The notes under the pieces were generated by a model. The model was given only the letters and a program-made list of their open reading frames with translations, was not told the DNA's origin and did not search any database. Position numbers and translations under genes: made by a program. Positions 47,601 through 53,240 of a stretch of DNA of 64,000 bases are shown here, piece by piece; within the stretch, counting starts at the first letter, position 1, and each line of letters begins with the position of its first letter. Origin of the DNA: Flavobacterium sp. YO12 (GTDB lineage: Bacteria > Bacteroidota > Bacteroidia > Flavobacteriales > Flavobacteriaceae); assembly GCF_004119495.1 (NCBI RefSeq), contig NZ_NRQU01000003.1, positions 62,001 to 126,000 of the forward strand. Direction: 5' to 3'.

Positions 47601-49337
47601 AGGCCCCCTAGGTGCCGCGAAAGGAACACCTCCCTCAGCATTTGTGATTCTAACCTTTCCTTGTTGTACATTTCCTGCAGGACCACAACCAGATAATTCT
47701 GCTACTCCTGCAGATGCCGTTAAAGCAGTTGTTAATCCTATTGAAATAGGAAAATTTGGATCTGTACAAGTGTTTCCTGATTTAGTATATCTAACACTTA
47801 TAATGTAATTTTCAGGAGGCTTATTAGGATAAACTTTACTTCCGGTAATTCCAGATACTGTTCCCGTCGTATAAGCTCCTCCATCAATACTGTATTCTAA
47901 CGTATATGATTTTCTATCTGTAACGTTTATCGTTATGGTTCCATTAGGATTATTACAGTCTCCATCAGTTTTAGTAACCGTGTAGGTAGGTTTATCAATA
48001 TCTCCAACGAGAATAGTTTTTTCAACAGAACAGCCATTAGCATCTTCAATACGAATCAAATAGCTTCCTGAAAGGACTGTTGTTATAACATTATTAGCAT
48101 TTTGAAAAGATGGCGCTCCATTAATACTTACTAAATATCTAAAAGGATAAGTTCCTCCTCCTGTATTAACAGTAATAGTACCGGGACGACAAGGAGATAA
48201 TGTTCTGGTAATAACAGGATTTGATGTTAATTCTGCGGGAGCATTAGGTATAACTACAGCATTCTTATTATCAAGTACACATTTTGTTACTTGATCAACC
48301 GTTTCAACTCTGTAAGTTCCTGGATCCAAATCTTTAAATGTATACTCCAGTTCATCAACTGAAGTATTGTAAAATGTTAAAGGAGTTGTACTGTTTGCTG
48401 GCTTATAAATATTAAACTTATACCCTCTACTGGCTTCATTTTTAATTACTTTAATGCTTCCTTTTCCATTAAAACATCTTGGAGAAACAACCTCAGTAGA
48501 GACATTAAAAGTTACATTTTTAATTTCCAGATTTATAACTTTAAATTCACATGAACCCACTACATCTTTTATTCTAATAAAAGCTGTATAATTACCTGGA
48601 GTACTAGTAGTAAAGGTATTACCTGACTGCCATCCTCCAGGAGCTCCAGTTGTAGTAAAACTATATTCATAACCATTCCCGAAACCACCAACAGTAATTT
48701 TACCATCAATTTGACATGTTCCTGCATTATTTTTAATAATATTACTTTTAGTAACAGCCGTCGGAATTAAAGTATTCTGATATACATTAAAATAGAAAAC
48801 ACTTGGTACACCAGCTTTATCTACTATTTTTACTCTAAATTGTCCAGCCGAATTTGCTAAATAATCTTTTCCAGTCGCAACTTGTACCCAGCAAGATGCT
48901 GCAGCGGTTTCATTAGCACAATCACTGTTTGAAACTGTTACACAACTACCTCCAGAAATAAATCTTTCCCAAACAATAGATTGAGCATCTGTTATTTTTA
49001 GGTCGATAGGTCGAGAATCGTTTCCACCACATAAAAATAATTTAGGTAATTTTTTTCCATCATTTGGACATTCTACAACTTGCCCTGCATACGGTAGTTC
49101 AGCATATGGAATTATAGGATTGGTAAGTGCTGCGACAGCTTCCGTTTTTGACGTTTCTTTTTCATCATTCAAACTAATTGAGTTGTCGAGCTGACTTGCA
49201 GCTTTAAAAAATACATCTTCCTTCAAGTTCTTATTGAACTTAGAATCGAATGCTATTAAATTCTGTGAATGGGACACAAAATTAAATAACATTGCAACGG
49301 CAAAAATCAGCGTTCTTAAAATAGTAGGTTTTTTCAT
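32697..49337 (-). CDS. sprB: SprB, giant gliding-motility adhesin with SprB repeats and type B CTD
   Basis: 5546 residues from the ATG at 49337, where MKKPTILRTLIFAVAMLFNFVSHSQ is a signal peptide; an ATG at 49361 would add eight non-signal residues. The protein is filled with SprB repeats: strings of ~75-100-residue units with a conserved V-x-C-x-G-x-x-D/N-G-x-I start, GGTG..Y.YS, an F..L..G.Y.V.V.D..GC end. A non-repeat domain sits near residues 700-900. The last ~90 residues are a type IX secretion type B C-terminal domain (FTPNGDGVYDTWGPG, IFDRYGRIIAKY, GQKWDGRYNGAELPSGDYWYVL). In F. johnsoniae SprB is the mobile surface adhesin, about 6500 residues; this one is shorter by about 900. It follows sprD by 122 bases. 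Confidence 0.93.
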   Translation of the reverse strand: MKKPTILRTLIFAVAMLFNFVSHSQNLIAFDSKFNKNLKEDVFFKAASQLDNSISLNDEKETSKTEAVAALTNPIIPYAELPYAGQVVECPNDGKKLPKLFLCGGNDSRPIDLKITDAQSIVWERFISGGSCVTVSNSDCANETAAASCWVQVATGKDYLANSAGQFRVKIVDKAGVPSVFYFNVYQNTLIPTAVTKSNIIKNNAGTCQIDGKITVGGFGNGYEYSFTTTGAPGGWQSGNTFTTSTPGNYTAFIRIKDVVGSCEFKVINLEIKNVTFNVSTEVVSPRCFNGKGSIKVIKNEASRGYKFNIYKPANSTTPLTFYNTSVDELEYTFKDLDPGTYRVETVDQVTKCVLDNKNAVVIPNAPAELTSNPVITRTLSPCRPGTITVNTGGGTYPFRYLVSINGAPSFQNANNVITTVLSGSYLIRIEDANGCSVEKTILVGDIDKPTYTVTKTDGDCNNPNGTITINVTDRKSYTLEYSIDGGAYTTGTVSGITGSKVYPNKPPENYIISVRYTKSGNTCTDPNFPISIGLTTALTASAGVAELSGCGPAGNVQQGKVRITNAEGGVPFAAPRGPYEYSYDGKKNWTTDKEAYVEPGTHVFYIRDAKCEIPLKAITLLSQPKPPTISVDDPVFNCDGSATTTVTVKNEGSPTTQFTYEYFIDGVLNTNNPTNIFKNVTQGDHTISVSYNVVNVPTESVLLNETFGAGPDVSSPGINPNFCWERQVEATKCNNDLRFGNGEYTVTNFLRNKPYDGWWSPKDNTSKGADSNGRFLAVDAGTSIPNNAVLYRKTINDIIPNVPVKVTFVATNLLKVGNTQPDASLTVELQNGSGVPLSSQSTGGIPKTNGWVEYTRTINPGNNTTLDFVLRLELSQVNGIDFAVDDLVVTQMPKACNTVANFPIYVDGSKAFSAGITGYKDVRCSGEQNGEITLSAKNFDPKKGFQYLIAGDPAGWQTVIPVPAATSGSITLKNLASKIYNISIRYDNTAGSCVFPVAQEIKSPKKLKVDAWVEQVLKCSAGAIIKAKASDGTPGYRYELRETDGVTVVKAFQDSDTFLDIKITGNYKVVAKDLNDCETEVLASVDIVAPVKPKLENVTPSVCFDKNAGTNITIKVTDGVPDYTYTVKYNGGNPVGPSATFAGPTFTYKAENEGTYEFIVTDSFGCSSDPITQVITAQLLAATPVTTPLDCDVAPANRAVITGTIEGGKAPFTVTITTGDQTGDLVGPTSTGNTFTYTTAVAGNYTFTIKDANNCTTTSDAKIEALVPITLGSTNVNPKCDSSNDGTILLKPGGGTGVYTYSKDDITYNNTSYFTGLSAGVAYTYYVKDENRCKKSITVTLTAPDPISGTATITVPYTCDSPATITVGAVVMGGNGVYKYTLNRNGVALITQTTKVFDNISVAGDYTVTITDSNSCTFTTTPKLTIVDLNPPKGMTISTTTAATCPLNEGSVTITNVVDAANTPLPTAGLEYRIVSPTATAFQPSNVFDNIKAGVTYKFEVRDANKCTFEKTHLIDLPKDFTVTGTPTSIKCFSASDGSAIFTVSGMVVGTTYSYSVDTTPPITGSGTSTTDPFDITVSGLGAGLHTIVVTNSVTKCTVPEKVTVAGPASALKLNPSDLTHVTCKDLGTAKINAVGGSGAYTYTVTQKAPVIGTAIIQTNDNLFKNLAAGTYSVSVTDGTGCNVAGTDFTINPEVKPIASIDGSSVYCAGGSGATLKVNPNTQTNYTYSINKGTAKGDGTFSGLTPGKYTIRVTDTSTGCFIDLDEEIIAIPISASTKLLADLDCDVAPASSDASIEVTILDGYPDYKYRHNTTGVFSTEAYTDVAAGSNTFTFDTGASGTHYFEITDKKGCTTIVSRVINVKETPSADTTPTNPKCYNGTDGSIIVTASLGLPPYSYEVSTTSATAGFSTMLTNKLSNVGAGTYWFKVSDSKKCSVVVSRILNNPAELAAHADVTTPLTCGPLNGAQAATITVIIDKPGTPFTGPNKYLYSYNGVLPAVTSNTYTTTTSGTVSVVVYDANNCPFTVVDSPVIEALDAPKNMTFVTPVPVTCASGSDKTNLTVKVDNGVAPFKFEITDTDAAVAPPAPVATGVLTQDHTFNSLAPGKYYFKVTDANKCTTEGEFTIDKPLPVLVDGSLVSNVVCKGSSDGKLTFTVSGNSGAFTYELKNSANAIIPSTQSTQTLNVIDYVGLPAETYTITITNPATKCTASKTIEVKEASVKFAFILPTITPITCSPNNGKVVINTVGGWGNNRYTLTLPNGTVVGPQSNSTFNNLIQSGTYGISVTDLSGTGCTITDTFDVDAPVQPDASIDVDASDLCYDETGKAEIVVIPAAVSPSYRYNINDGNYQVSGTFSNLIPGSYVVKVKDMTTGCILTLPAQTIETELKFNAGLNIAADCKGQNTEIKGTVSGGKTPYTYTVTTNGTLDPTIRTVTGTTFLYTDPDAANAAIHTTYLFTLTDDSTGKCSLTSTVEVAPKTDPVFTAAPNSTILCNGDETGSITVTIDQSKGIGPYVINVVKDNSALVPSIADVDYGTKTTGLPAGDYKITVTDSKGCFKVETAKIEEPTKIDFKLVDTQITCIGGTTGTTFGSIAVTLLTGGSKNAAPAASGYVYTLTSNTSPTQIYTPTGNEDHTFQILNFGSYELTVSDINGCSVSKKVDMASPVDEMEIVVAPGTPSCITASLIVTAKPKIAGGPYYFAKYPLDPSDPNKYDYATYSALYQNADAVAPPALPGDPLLLQSTFDNLKPGVIYSFIVYDFTTKCYYFKQAEVATETASTLTSDVKSANVTCTGLKNGNVSFTFDNQQGSTTQVKYEIYNSLTNTAVSPAVSGTVVLPLKGANNVGPLVPGTYYILFTEEDTSGTTVCINSSKEFTISESVVPLALEAKSNVNDNCGLNKGLVEAFARGGTLRAADVALGITAHPYLYQIYPDTGTVGAIDGTDPNPIDETTFTTAFDVATQTSNTFNKEFGHYIVYVRDANGCIQSAFVEVKLDDEPFITAVVNNFCANEGSFAIDVELTTTGIGTHYYNLDNTGFVQIPSVKFSIPNLSSGNHSIVIKDFNGCGNTVTLPLISEPLTIKASFTAPPKCEETDGEITAVVTGGALPNNLEYTLEKTSLPGITNIVQNNDPKFVGIGAGNYKITVKDLTTTCTRSTTVDLVLPTLVDLEETDISTTPVDCTGAQGTKNNGTLTVNLKTTNDNPDYTYILTPVSPVGAAISQPNNNVFTGLSAGDYDVTVKSGRGCEKTVRVNVPAPLAVVASAVATPFSCAVDPTITTVVVTGLGGTGSYNFSKNGTDYFASNSTVPDNKYTFEIGDIGTVQNPIYWVKDSNGCVQTTTLTAALQPLPKLISATAIRSSLPDSQIDCLNSRELIEVTVAGGSLPTNLKYEVSVNSTPYSVISASLSSLTINYPATTAGATYRFRITDNVTGCEILTNLYSVPLFDAINVVARTVADVQCKTDKNGSIQITVSGYSGPYTYEVFDGATAVPGSAGSHDTATSNPFIIPFGLGEGTNYTVKIVETAYPNCNKTSNIVIVKEPAVALVLDPLDFTPLGCTTDGAVKVTTQGGWGNNVYTLTPPSGPALVNNDGIFGNLRLVGLYKVSVKDANGCEKSDTFNLVLPTPPIATITATSDYCYDSTNKATLVVKASLGVGPYLFSIDNGDTFFPSNTLPVPDDTYTFSNLSPGSYDVFVKDAYGCQSLVSEKADIKSQLFASATNEKEIFCTGTVDGTIKITAVGGYGSYTYTVKNPAGVVSAPIAFPAGLDTAYHTVLAGETGNYEIVVYDAKNCSYVITEKVVMNPPTPVDLLITDIDITPVDCNAPQGTNNNGTITVNLRPVNNSDSYNYTLTPLPAGTAKTQGMNVFSGLAPGKYNVSVTSNLNCEANVDVEILDPVAVTATADAVPFSCTVNPTKTTAVVTAGGGTGTYTFSIDGIRYFASNSIPADNKYTFELGDNGSVQDPTFYVKDSKGCLQTTKLTTVLNPLPKLNSVDGVFGTKMDCINNKQEINVTITGGSNSPNPFTYNVYKDGAFFDGPLPVTGNTFTYDALSVGSYYEFEVFDNNTGCSLKSASYEIPVFDKAKVVASTYANVDCSGNASGSIEINILNYSGKYDYAVYKGTTAVAGASGSHDTAVSNPFVIPYGLLEGNNYTVRIVETDFPSCPATSNSVIITEPDPLDLSGFKVSVKNQNCHDLKAVLTIDETTIVGGTSGYMYAVVPTTTPPTIPAGGDYNPFTTIEIATSEVFPKFDSYDVYVKDLQGCFDHVTVKISQDPMPSITSAIPTQCPSTAGTYDIPVIASGFTPNLQYSLDGNSWGANSILVVKTTGDHTVYVRDENKCVVTQVVHILEPLKLLYDDNIINPICNGNEGEVTLIASGGTIIPSYEYTKDNWVNTQTTPVFSGLTPGKYTFSVRDRGTNCTKDVEVVFEIPNTAIDFSLTPSKVLCNGGSTGSITVNMAAQTTTVNNNPVYTYSINPSPIGVVLVGNVFTNLPKGTYTVRVTSGKGCPVDKTIDVEEPLAITVPNPDVVEFGCTSINKANDATITVGLPSGGSNDYKVYEFLKNGNPIPVQRGDNPVYIESDLLGGNYVINVYDTNGCLGTTTAVIKPFVAIDFATPSAITVTKESTCINDQDIQVNVTMTGTTTPMPVLRYNLKGVSAGSTYDVTNNDGAFFGLTIGNYLVKVTNLSTGCVLTMIHYVNDPNTFELVANNIKNVICYGSSTGSVDLTMVDKEVVPTDDAGAFHYTITGPITAAGPLIINGTSGGATVNIPNLPAGRYTVKTQLVGSPTCDVETSFLIEQPESALVLSEIHTPITCDPGNDGTIQADAEGGWLGGDYLYELVGPVSFAYSTQSYFENLKDGVYTLNVKDINGCIDTKTITLKIPDPILVTANATVGSLLCSGDNSGEITVDLPTGGQGTNYSYILNYLSVVPVVSSAPQSQPVFSGLAAGTYSVTVVDGLNCVSQPSAELVINEPSKVEAELKLATGITCKTSATLTLSATGGTGQYEYSTDKTFAAIAGQFSSSVTFAVGLGDHQYYVRDSRGCVGAISNNITINPVTPLDLKLDLMNAVVYCKGDSTAVIDAEGVGGLGNYIYTLLDSTGGIVRAAQPSGYFDLLPKGVYVVRVDSGDCQYSSQAITINEPAEALSVTATVTDVTCFGADDGKIVIAATGGTGVIQYAISPNLGLFDTKSVFDRLVPGLYQIIIQDENSCFQIIEREIKEPTVLEAKVVGPIIQEICDGDKDGAFTIEISGGKPPYSISLDNENGTYAPVIGTQHSFANLKGGAHKVFVKDATCLTSRDVIMDKAVVLDPITEVSYHCVNNAQANMVVVKIDDSNDIADVDYSLDGTGTYQPSNVFTNVAPGTHFIVARHTNGCETPTTSFKIVSYEPLALTLAEDKGVWNIIKATATGGGGDYEYSIDGVNFSTKNEFKIYKTGTYTITVRDKNGCTVSQDYYIKYIDVCLDNYFTPNGDGVYDTWGPGCTNIYDKLEFSIFDRYGRIIAKYHYGQKWDGRYNGAELPSGDYWYVLKLNDENDAREFVGHFTLYR
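36830..39930. repeat. Super-repeat of about 1.9 kb inside sprB
   Basis: Two long blocks resemble each other at an offset of about 1.91 kb (634-640 codons). Landmarks: CAAATGTATATTTATTATCTG at 39398 and 37484, the GTTCCTT...CTAC segment at 39781 and 37861, and GTATCATGAG at 38845 and 36943. Protein landmarks in both: ITPVDC/TTPVDC with TxNNGT, FASNS-P-DNKYTFE-GD, and SHDTA-SNPF-IP-GL-EG-NYTV. The copies are clearly diverged. Confidence 0.75.
46640..47240 (-). other. Non-repeat domain inserted among SprB repeats (about residues 700-900)
   Basis: The stretch from LLNETFGAGPDVSSPG to IDFAVDDLVVTQMP breaks the SprB-repeat pattern. Features such as ETFG, GRFLAVDAG, VKVTFVATNLL, WVEYTRTINPG and VDDLVV are those of jelly-roll, lectin- or CBM-like domains of secreted Bacteroidetes proteins. 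It may be the ligand-binding head of the adhesin. Domain identity is inferred. Confidence 0.6.
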
Positions 49338-49422
49338 AGTCAATCTATTGTTTACTTCCATCTTGCTGTCTGAGGGGCGTCATAAAGCAAAATAATTAGT
49401 ATTTAAAACATTTTATTTTATA

Positions 49423-49447
49423 AGCTCTTAGATATTATCTAAGAGCT
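49423..49447 (-). other. 10-bp hairpin between sprD and sprB
   Basis: AGCTCTTAGA (49423-49432) pairs exactly with 49438-49447 around TATTA. On the minus strand it is followed by TATAAAATAAAATG, not a T-run, so it is unlikely to be a full terminator. It could process or protect the long operon message at its largest stoichiometry step. Confidence 0.65.
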
Positions 49448-49459
49448 GTATATATCTTT

Positions 49460-52400
49460 TTAATTCTCCACTTTTACGATAGCCATTTTCCCGTTGTATG
49501 GCTTAGATCCTTTAGCTTCTAATGCCTTAGTTGCCTCTGGTAATCCATCGAACTTATCGTAATAGATGTAATATTTACTTGTTGTCACGTTGTAGAAGAA
49601 ATTAACATCTGTACGTCCAGCCGCTACGGCTTTTCTTAAGAATTCATCTCTTTTTTCAACGCTGTTGTGAACCGCAATAATTAAATAATAACCATTATCA
49701 GAATTTTTAATATTCTTAATAATCTGCATATTCGACTGGTCTTCTCCAAAATCAAAATCACTTGCCTTCAATGGTGTGCTGCTTAATTTTGTGGTCTCTT
49801 TTATACGTTTAAGAGCGGCAACGTCCTGTGCATATCTTCCTTGATCGTTTTCATATGCTGCACGTTTAATTCTACGTTTTTTCTCAATCTCCGTTTCAGT
49901 CTTAATACGCTCTAAATTTGAAAGCAGAACCGCACTGTCTTGCTCCATTTTTAACTGTGCTGCTTTTAACTCATTTATCTTATCTAAATAAGCTTTATTC
50001 AAAGCGTCATTTTTATTTGGAACTTTTTTAAGTCTTTCGTTATACAAATTAGTCAGCTTGGCAATTTCTTCTTTTTGCATTCTGCTCGCATCTGCAAGTT
50101 GTCCTTTTAAGGCCTCTAACTGACTGTTTTCTGCAGCAACACTTTTAAATGGTTTTGGCTCTTTATAAATACCTTTTTCACTTAAATCGTTCTCTTCTCT
50201 TAAATCATTCAAATCTCTTTGTTTATTAGCTACTGTTGTATTAAACTGAGATAATAAATCTTTCTGTACTTTACTTGAATTTTCTAATGACTGTGTTAAG
50301 TTTTCAATAGCTTTAGCTGAATCATCTTTTGGAGTTGCTGCTGCTTTTGCCGCAGCTTCGGCAGCTAATCTTGCCTGAAGCGCTTCTGCATCAGCTTTCG
50401 CTTTAGCGTCTGCCAATAATTTTGCCTCACGTGCTTCTTCTGCTAATCTTAACTGTCTCGTTTCTTCTTCCGCTTTCATTTTTTCAGTCGCTTCCGCATC
50501 TGCTTTTGCTTTGGCATCTGCTAATAATTTAGCCTGAGCCGCCTCCATGTCTGCTTTTGCTTTTGCGTCCGCAGCAAGTTTTGCTTGGCGGGCTTCTGCA
50601 TCAGCTTTTGCTTTTTCTTCCGCTGCTTGTTTTACTCTAAGAGCTTCAGCATCTGCTTTCGCTTTAGCGTCTGCGGCTAATTTTGCTTGAAGTGCTTCTG
50701 CATCAGCCTTAGCTTTTGCGTCGGCAGCAAGTTTCGCCTGTAATGCTTCTGCGTCTGCTTTAGCTTTCGCATCGGCTGCAAGTTTCGCTCGAAGTGCATC
50801 AGCTTTGGCTTTTGTCTCAGCATCGGCTTTTGCTTTTTCTTCAGCCGCTTGTTTTGCTTTCAGCGCTTCAGCATCGACTTTCGCTTTTGCATCTGCAGCT
50901 AATTTAGCCAAGCGAGCTTCTTCAGCTTGTTGTAATTGTTTAGCTTCAGCATCTGCCTTTGCTTTCGCAGTTGCTTCTGCATCAGCTTTAACTCTTGCAT
51001 CTGCAATTAGTTTTGCTTGTAATGCCGCCATATCAGCTTTTGCTTTAGCTTCAGCTGCCAATCTCGCTTGTTCCGCTTCTGCATCAGCCTTCACTTTAGC
51101 TTCAGCTGCCAATTTCGCTTGTAATGCTTCTGCATCGGCTTTTGCTTTAGCCTCAGCGGCAAGCTTCGCTTGAGCGTCTGCTTTTGCTTTGGCATCGGCT
51201 ACTAATTTTGCTTGAAGTGCTTCAGCATCGGCTTTAGCTTTTGCTTCTGCTGCTAATTTTGCTTGTGCTTCGGCATCGGCTTTAGCCTTAGCATCTGCCG
51301 CCAATTTAATTTTTAAAGCTTCTGCATCTGCTTTCGCTTTTGCTTCTGCCGCTATTAATGCTTGTCTTGCTTCAGCATCTGCTTTTGCTTTTGCTTCGGC
51401 AGCTAATTTTTCTTTCAAGGCCGCATCTGCAGCTGCTTTTGCTTTTGCATCTGATGCTAGTTTCGCCTTATTTGCGGCATCAATTGAAGCTTTAGTTTTT
51501 GCTTCGGCAGCAGCTTTTGCTTTTGCTTCGGCAGCTAACTTAGCTTGCAATGCATCAGAATCTGCTTTTGCTTTTGCATCAGCAGCTAGTATCGATTGTA
51601 AATCTGCTTCTTCCGCTTTTGCTTTAGCTTCGGCTTTTCGTTTTGCTTCAGCTGCATCAGCCTTAGCTTTATCATCTGCTGCTAATTTTATTCTTAAAGC
51701 TTCCGCATCTGCTTTGGTCTTCGCATCTGCCGCAAGTTTAACTTTAAGAGCCTCTGCATCTGCTTTTGCTTTATCAGCTGCTAACTGTGCTTGTGTTTTT
51801 TGTGGAGCTGTACTCGCTGCTGCAGGTTTATTTGCAATTGCTTGAGCTCTCGCTGCTGCAGCTGCATCAACTCTTGCTTTATTATCTGCGGCAAGTTTAA
51901 TTCTGCGTGCTTCAGCATCGGCTCTGGCTTTATCTGCAGCCAATTGTGTTTGTGTTTTTTGTGTTGTAGCTACTGCTCTATTTGCTGTTGCAGTTTGTGC
52001 TCTCGCACTGGCCGCGGCATCAGCTTTAGCCTTAGCATCGGCTGCTAATTTTATCTTAATAGCTTCAGCATCTGCTTTCGCTTTATTATCTGCTTCTAAT
52101 TTTGCTTTCGCTGCGGCTTCGGCATCAGCCTTCACTTTTTCTGCAGCGGCAAGTCTTGCTTGTTTTGCTTCTGCATCAGCAATAGCTTTAGCTTCAGCTG
52201 CTAATCTAGCTGTTTCGGCACCACTCACTCTTGTAACTGGAGCACTTGTAGTTTTCTTAGCCATTACAGCTTTTGGTTTCGCAGGATCTATTAATGAACC
52301 TTCTTCATCTTCACCGTAATAGTAATTTTTACTTTTAAATTTATATGCAATTGCAAATTCATGAGAACCTCCCATATTGGTGAAATTTCCCATTCCTCTT

Positions 52401-53239
52401 TCATAATTGTATTCGATCGAAATGCTAGGCGAAATATTAACGCCTAAACCAGCCGAAATTCCGTATAAAGTATTATATCCTGCCTGAGCCCAAACTCCTT
52501 GCGGAATAGCAAGCATGGCAAGTCCAGAAATAACTGTTTTATCTTTTTTAATCTCTGTTTTTACAAGTCCAGAAAATTTACTTCTGTCAAAAAAACCAAA
52601 ACTATCCAAATAACCTGTGTACATTCCGTGCAGTTGTATCGCTCTTTCTGGATCATCCTTTACCATTCCTGAACCAAAATTGTAAAGCACTAAGTTGTTT
52701 ATCGATAATCCGAAATCTAGAAATGCAGTTCCGTAATTAATACCCGGATTAACGGTTAATAAAGTATTTGAGGGATACTCTCCGTTTAAAACTTCAATGT
52801 CGTCAGTAATGATTTTACCTCTGTCTAAACCGCTTTTATAAACTCCTACATTCAAACCAAATGTTAAGTTGCTGTCTTCTTGCAAAACGATGTTATGAGC
52901 AAAATTTCCGACTCCGCCAAAAACAGTCATTAAACCATAATTTTGTTGAAATAAACCAAAAGCGAAAGCCTCATTTTCTCTAAAACGACCTGAATAACCT
53001 GCCAAATAAGTTTGCGGCGCATTATCAAATTGTACCCATTGTCTTTTATTATAAAAACTTGCATAAGCATTTGTTTCTCGAACAAAACTAAATGCAGGGT
53101 TAATTAAATATCTGTTGAACTTTAAAGAATTTCTTATAGGCATTGAAAACGAAACAACTCCATTCTCATTTTGTTCTTGAGAATAGAGTGCATTTGAAAA
53201 ACCGTAAAATAAAGTTATGAATAGTAAAATTTTCTTCAT
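49460..53239 (-). CDS. sprD: SprD-like protein: PorP/SprF barrel, long Ala/Lys coiled coil and SPOR-like C-terminus
   Basis: 1259 residues. Signal peptide MKKILLFITLFYGFSNALYSQ. Residues ~25-310 form a PorP/SprF-type outer-membrane domain (RYLINPAFSFV, HEFAIAYKFKS at its end). Residues ~341-968 are an Ala/Lys/Asp/Glu helix built from 17-residue units (A-K-A-D-A-E-A-L-Q-A-K-L-A-A-D-A-K and variants), recalling TolA. A second, non-repeated coiled coil runs ~970-1150. The end (~1175-1259, GYYLIIAVHNSVEKRDEFLRKA, KYYIYYDKF) is SPOR-like and may bind peptidoglycan. By position, directly upstream of sprB, this is sprD, which supports gliding in F. johnsoniae. The ATG is one base after the sprC stop. 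Confidence 0.85.
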   Translation of the reverse strand: MKKILLFITLFYGFSNALYSQEQNENGVVSFSMPIRNSLKFNRYLINPAFSFVRETNAYASFYNKRQWVQFDNAPQTYLAGYSGRFRENEAFAFGLFQQNYGLMTVFGGVGNFAHNIVLQEDSNLTFGLNVGVYKSGLDRGKIITDDIEVLNGEYPSNTLLTVNPGINYGTAFLDFGLSINNLVLYNFGSGMVKDDPERAIQLHGMYTGYLDSFGFFDRSKFSGLVKTEIKKDKTVISGLAMLAIPQGVWAQAGYNTLYGISAGLGVNISPSISIEYNYERGMGNFTNMGGSHEFAIAYKFKSKNYYYGEDEEGSLIDPAKPKAVMAKKTTSAPVTRVSGAETARLAAEAKAIADAEAKQARLAAAEKVKADAEAAAKAKLEADNKAKADAEAIKIKLAADAKAKADAAASARAQTATANRAVATTQKTQTQLAADKARADAEARRIKLAADNKARVDAAAAARAQAIANKPAAASTAPQKTQAQLAADKAKADAEALKVKLAADAKTKADAEALRIKLAADDKAKADAAEAKRKAEAKAKAEEADLQSILAADAKAKADSDALQAKLAAEAKAKAAAEAKTKASIDAANKAKLASDAKAKAAADAALKEKLAAEAKAKADAEARQALIAAEAKAKADAEALKIKLAADAKAKADAEAQAKLAAEAKAKADAEALQAKLVADAKAKADAQAKLAAEAKAKADAEALQAKLAAEAKVKADAEAEQARLAAEAKAKADMAALQAKLIADARVKADAEATAKAKADAEAKQLQQAEEARLAKLAADAKAKVDAEALKAKQAAEEKAKADAETKAKADALRAKLAADAKAKADAEALQAKLAADAKAKADAEALQAKLAADAKAKADAEALRVKQAAEEKAKADAEARQAKLAADAKAKADMEAAQAKLLADAKAKADAEATEKMKAEEETRQLRLAEEAREAKLLADAKAKADAEALQARLAAEAAAKAAATPKDDSAKAIENLTQSLENSSKVQKDLLSQFNTTVANKQRDLNDLREENDLSEKGIYKEPKPFKSVAAENSQLEALKGQLADASRMQKEEIAKLTNLYNERLKKVPNKNDALNKAYLDKINELKAAQLKMEQDSAVLLSNLERIKTETEIEKKRRIKRAAYENDQGRYAQDVAALKRIKETTKLSSTPLKASDFDFGEDQSNMQIIKNIKNSDNGYYLIIAVHNSVEKRDEFLRKAVAAGRTDVNFFYNVTTSKYYIYYDKFDGLPEATKALEAKGSKPYNGKMAIVKVEN
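50336..52215 (-). repeat. Array of ~51-bp coding repeats in sprD
   Basis: About 1.9 kb of tandem units encoding variants of a 17-residue Ala/Lys repeat. Amino acids repeat closely, but third codon positions vary between neighbouring units. Confidence 0.85.
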
Positions 53240-53240
53240 C

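Noticed and set aside
50805..51173. An open frame opposite the sprD coil encoding an Ala/Ser/Phe-rich product
   Set aside because: It arises from the complement of the Ala/Lys repeat codons and has no signal, domain or promoter.
50336..52215. Possible CRISPR array because of regular ~51-bp repeats
   Set aside because: Repeats are coding, in frame, directly adjacent and have no unique spacers or cas genes.
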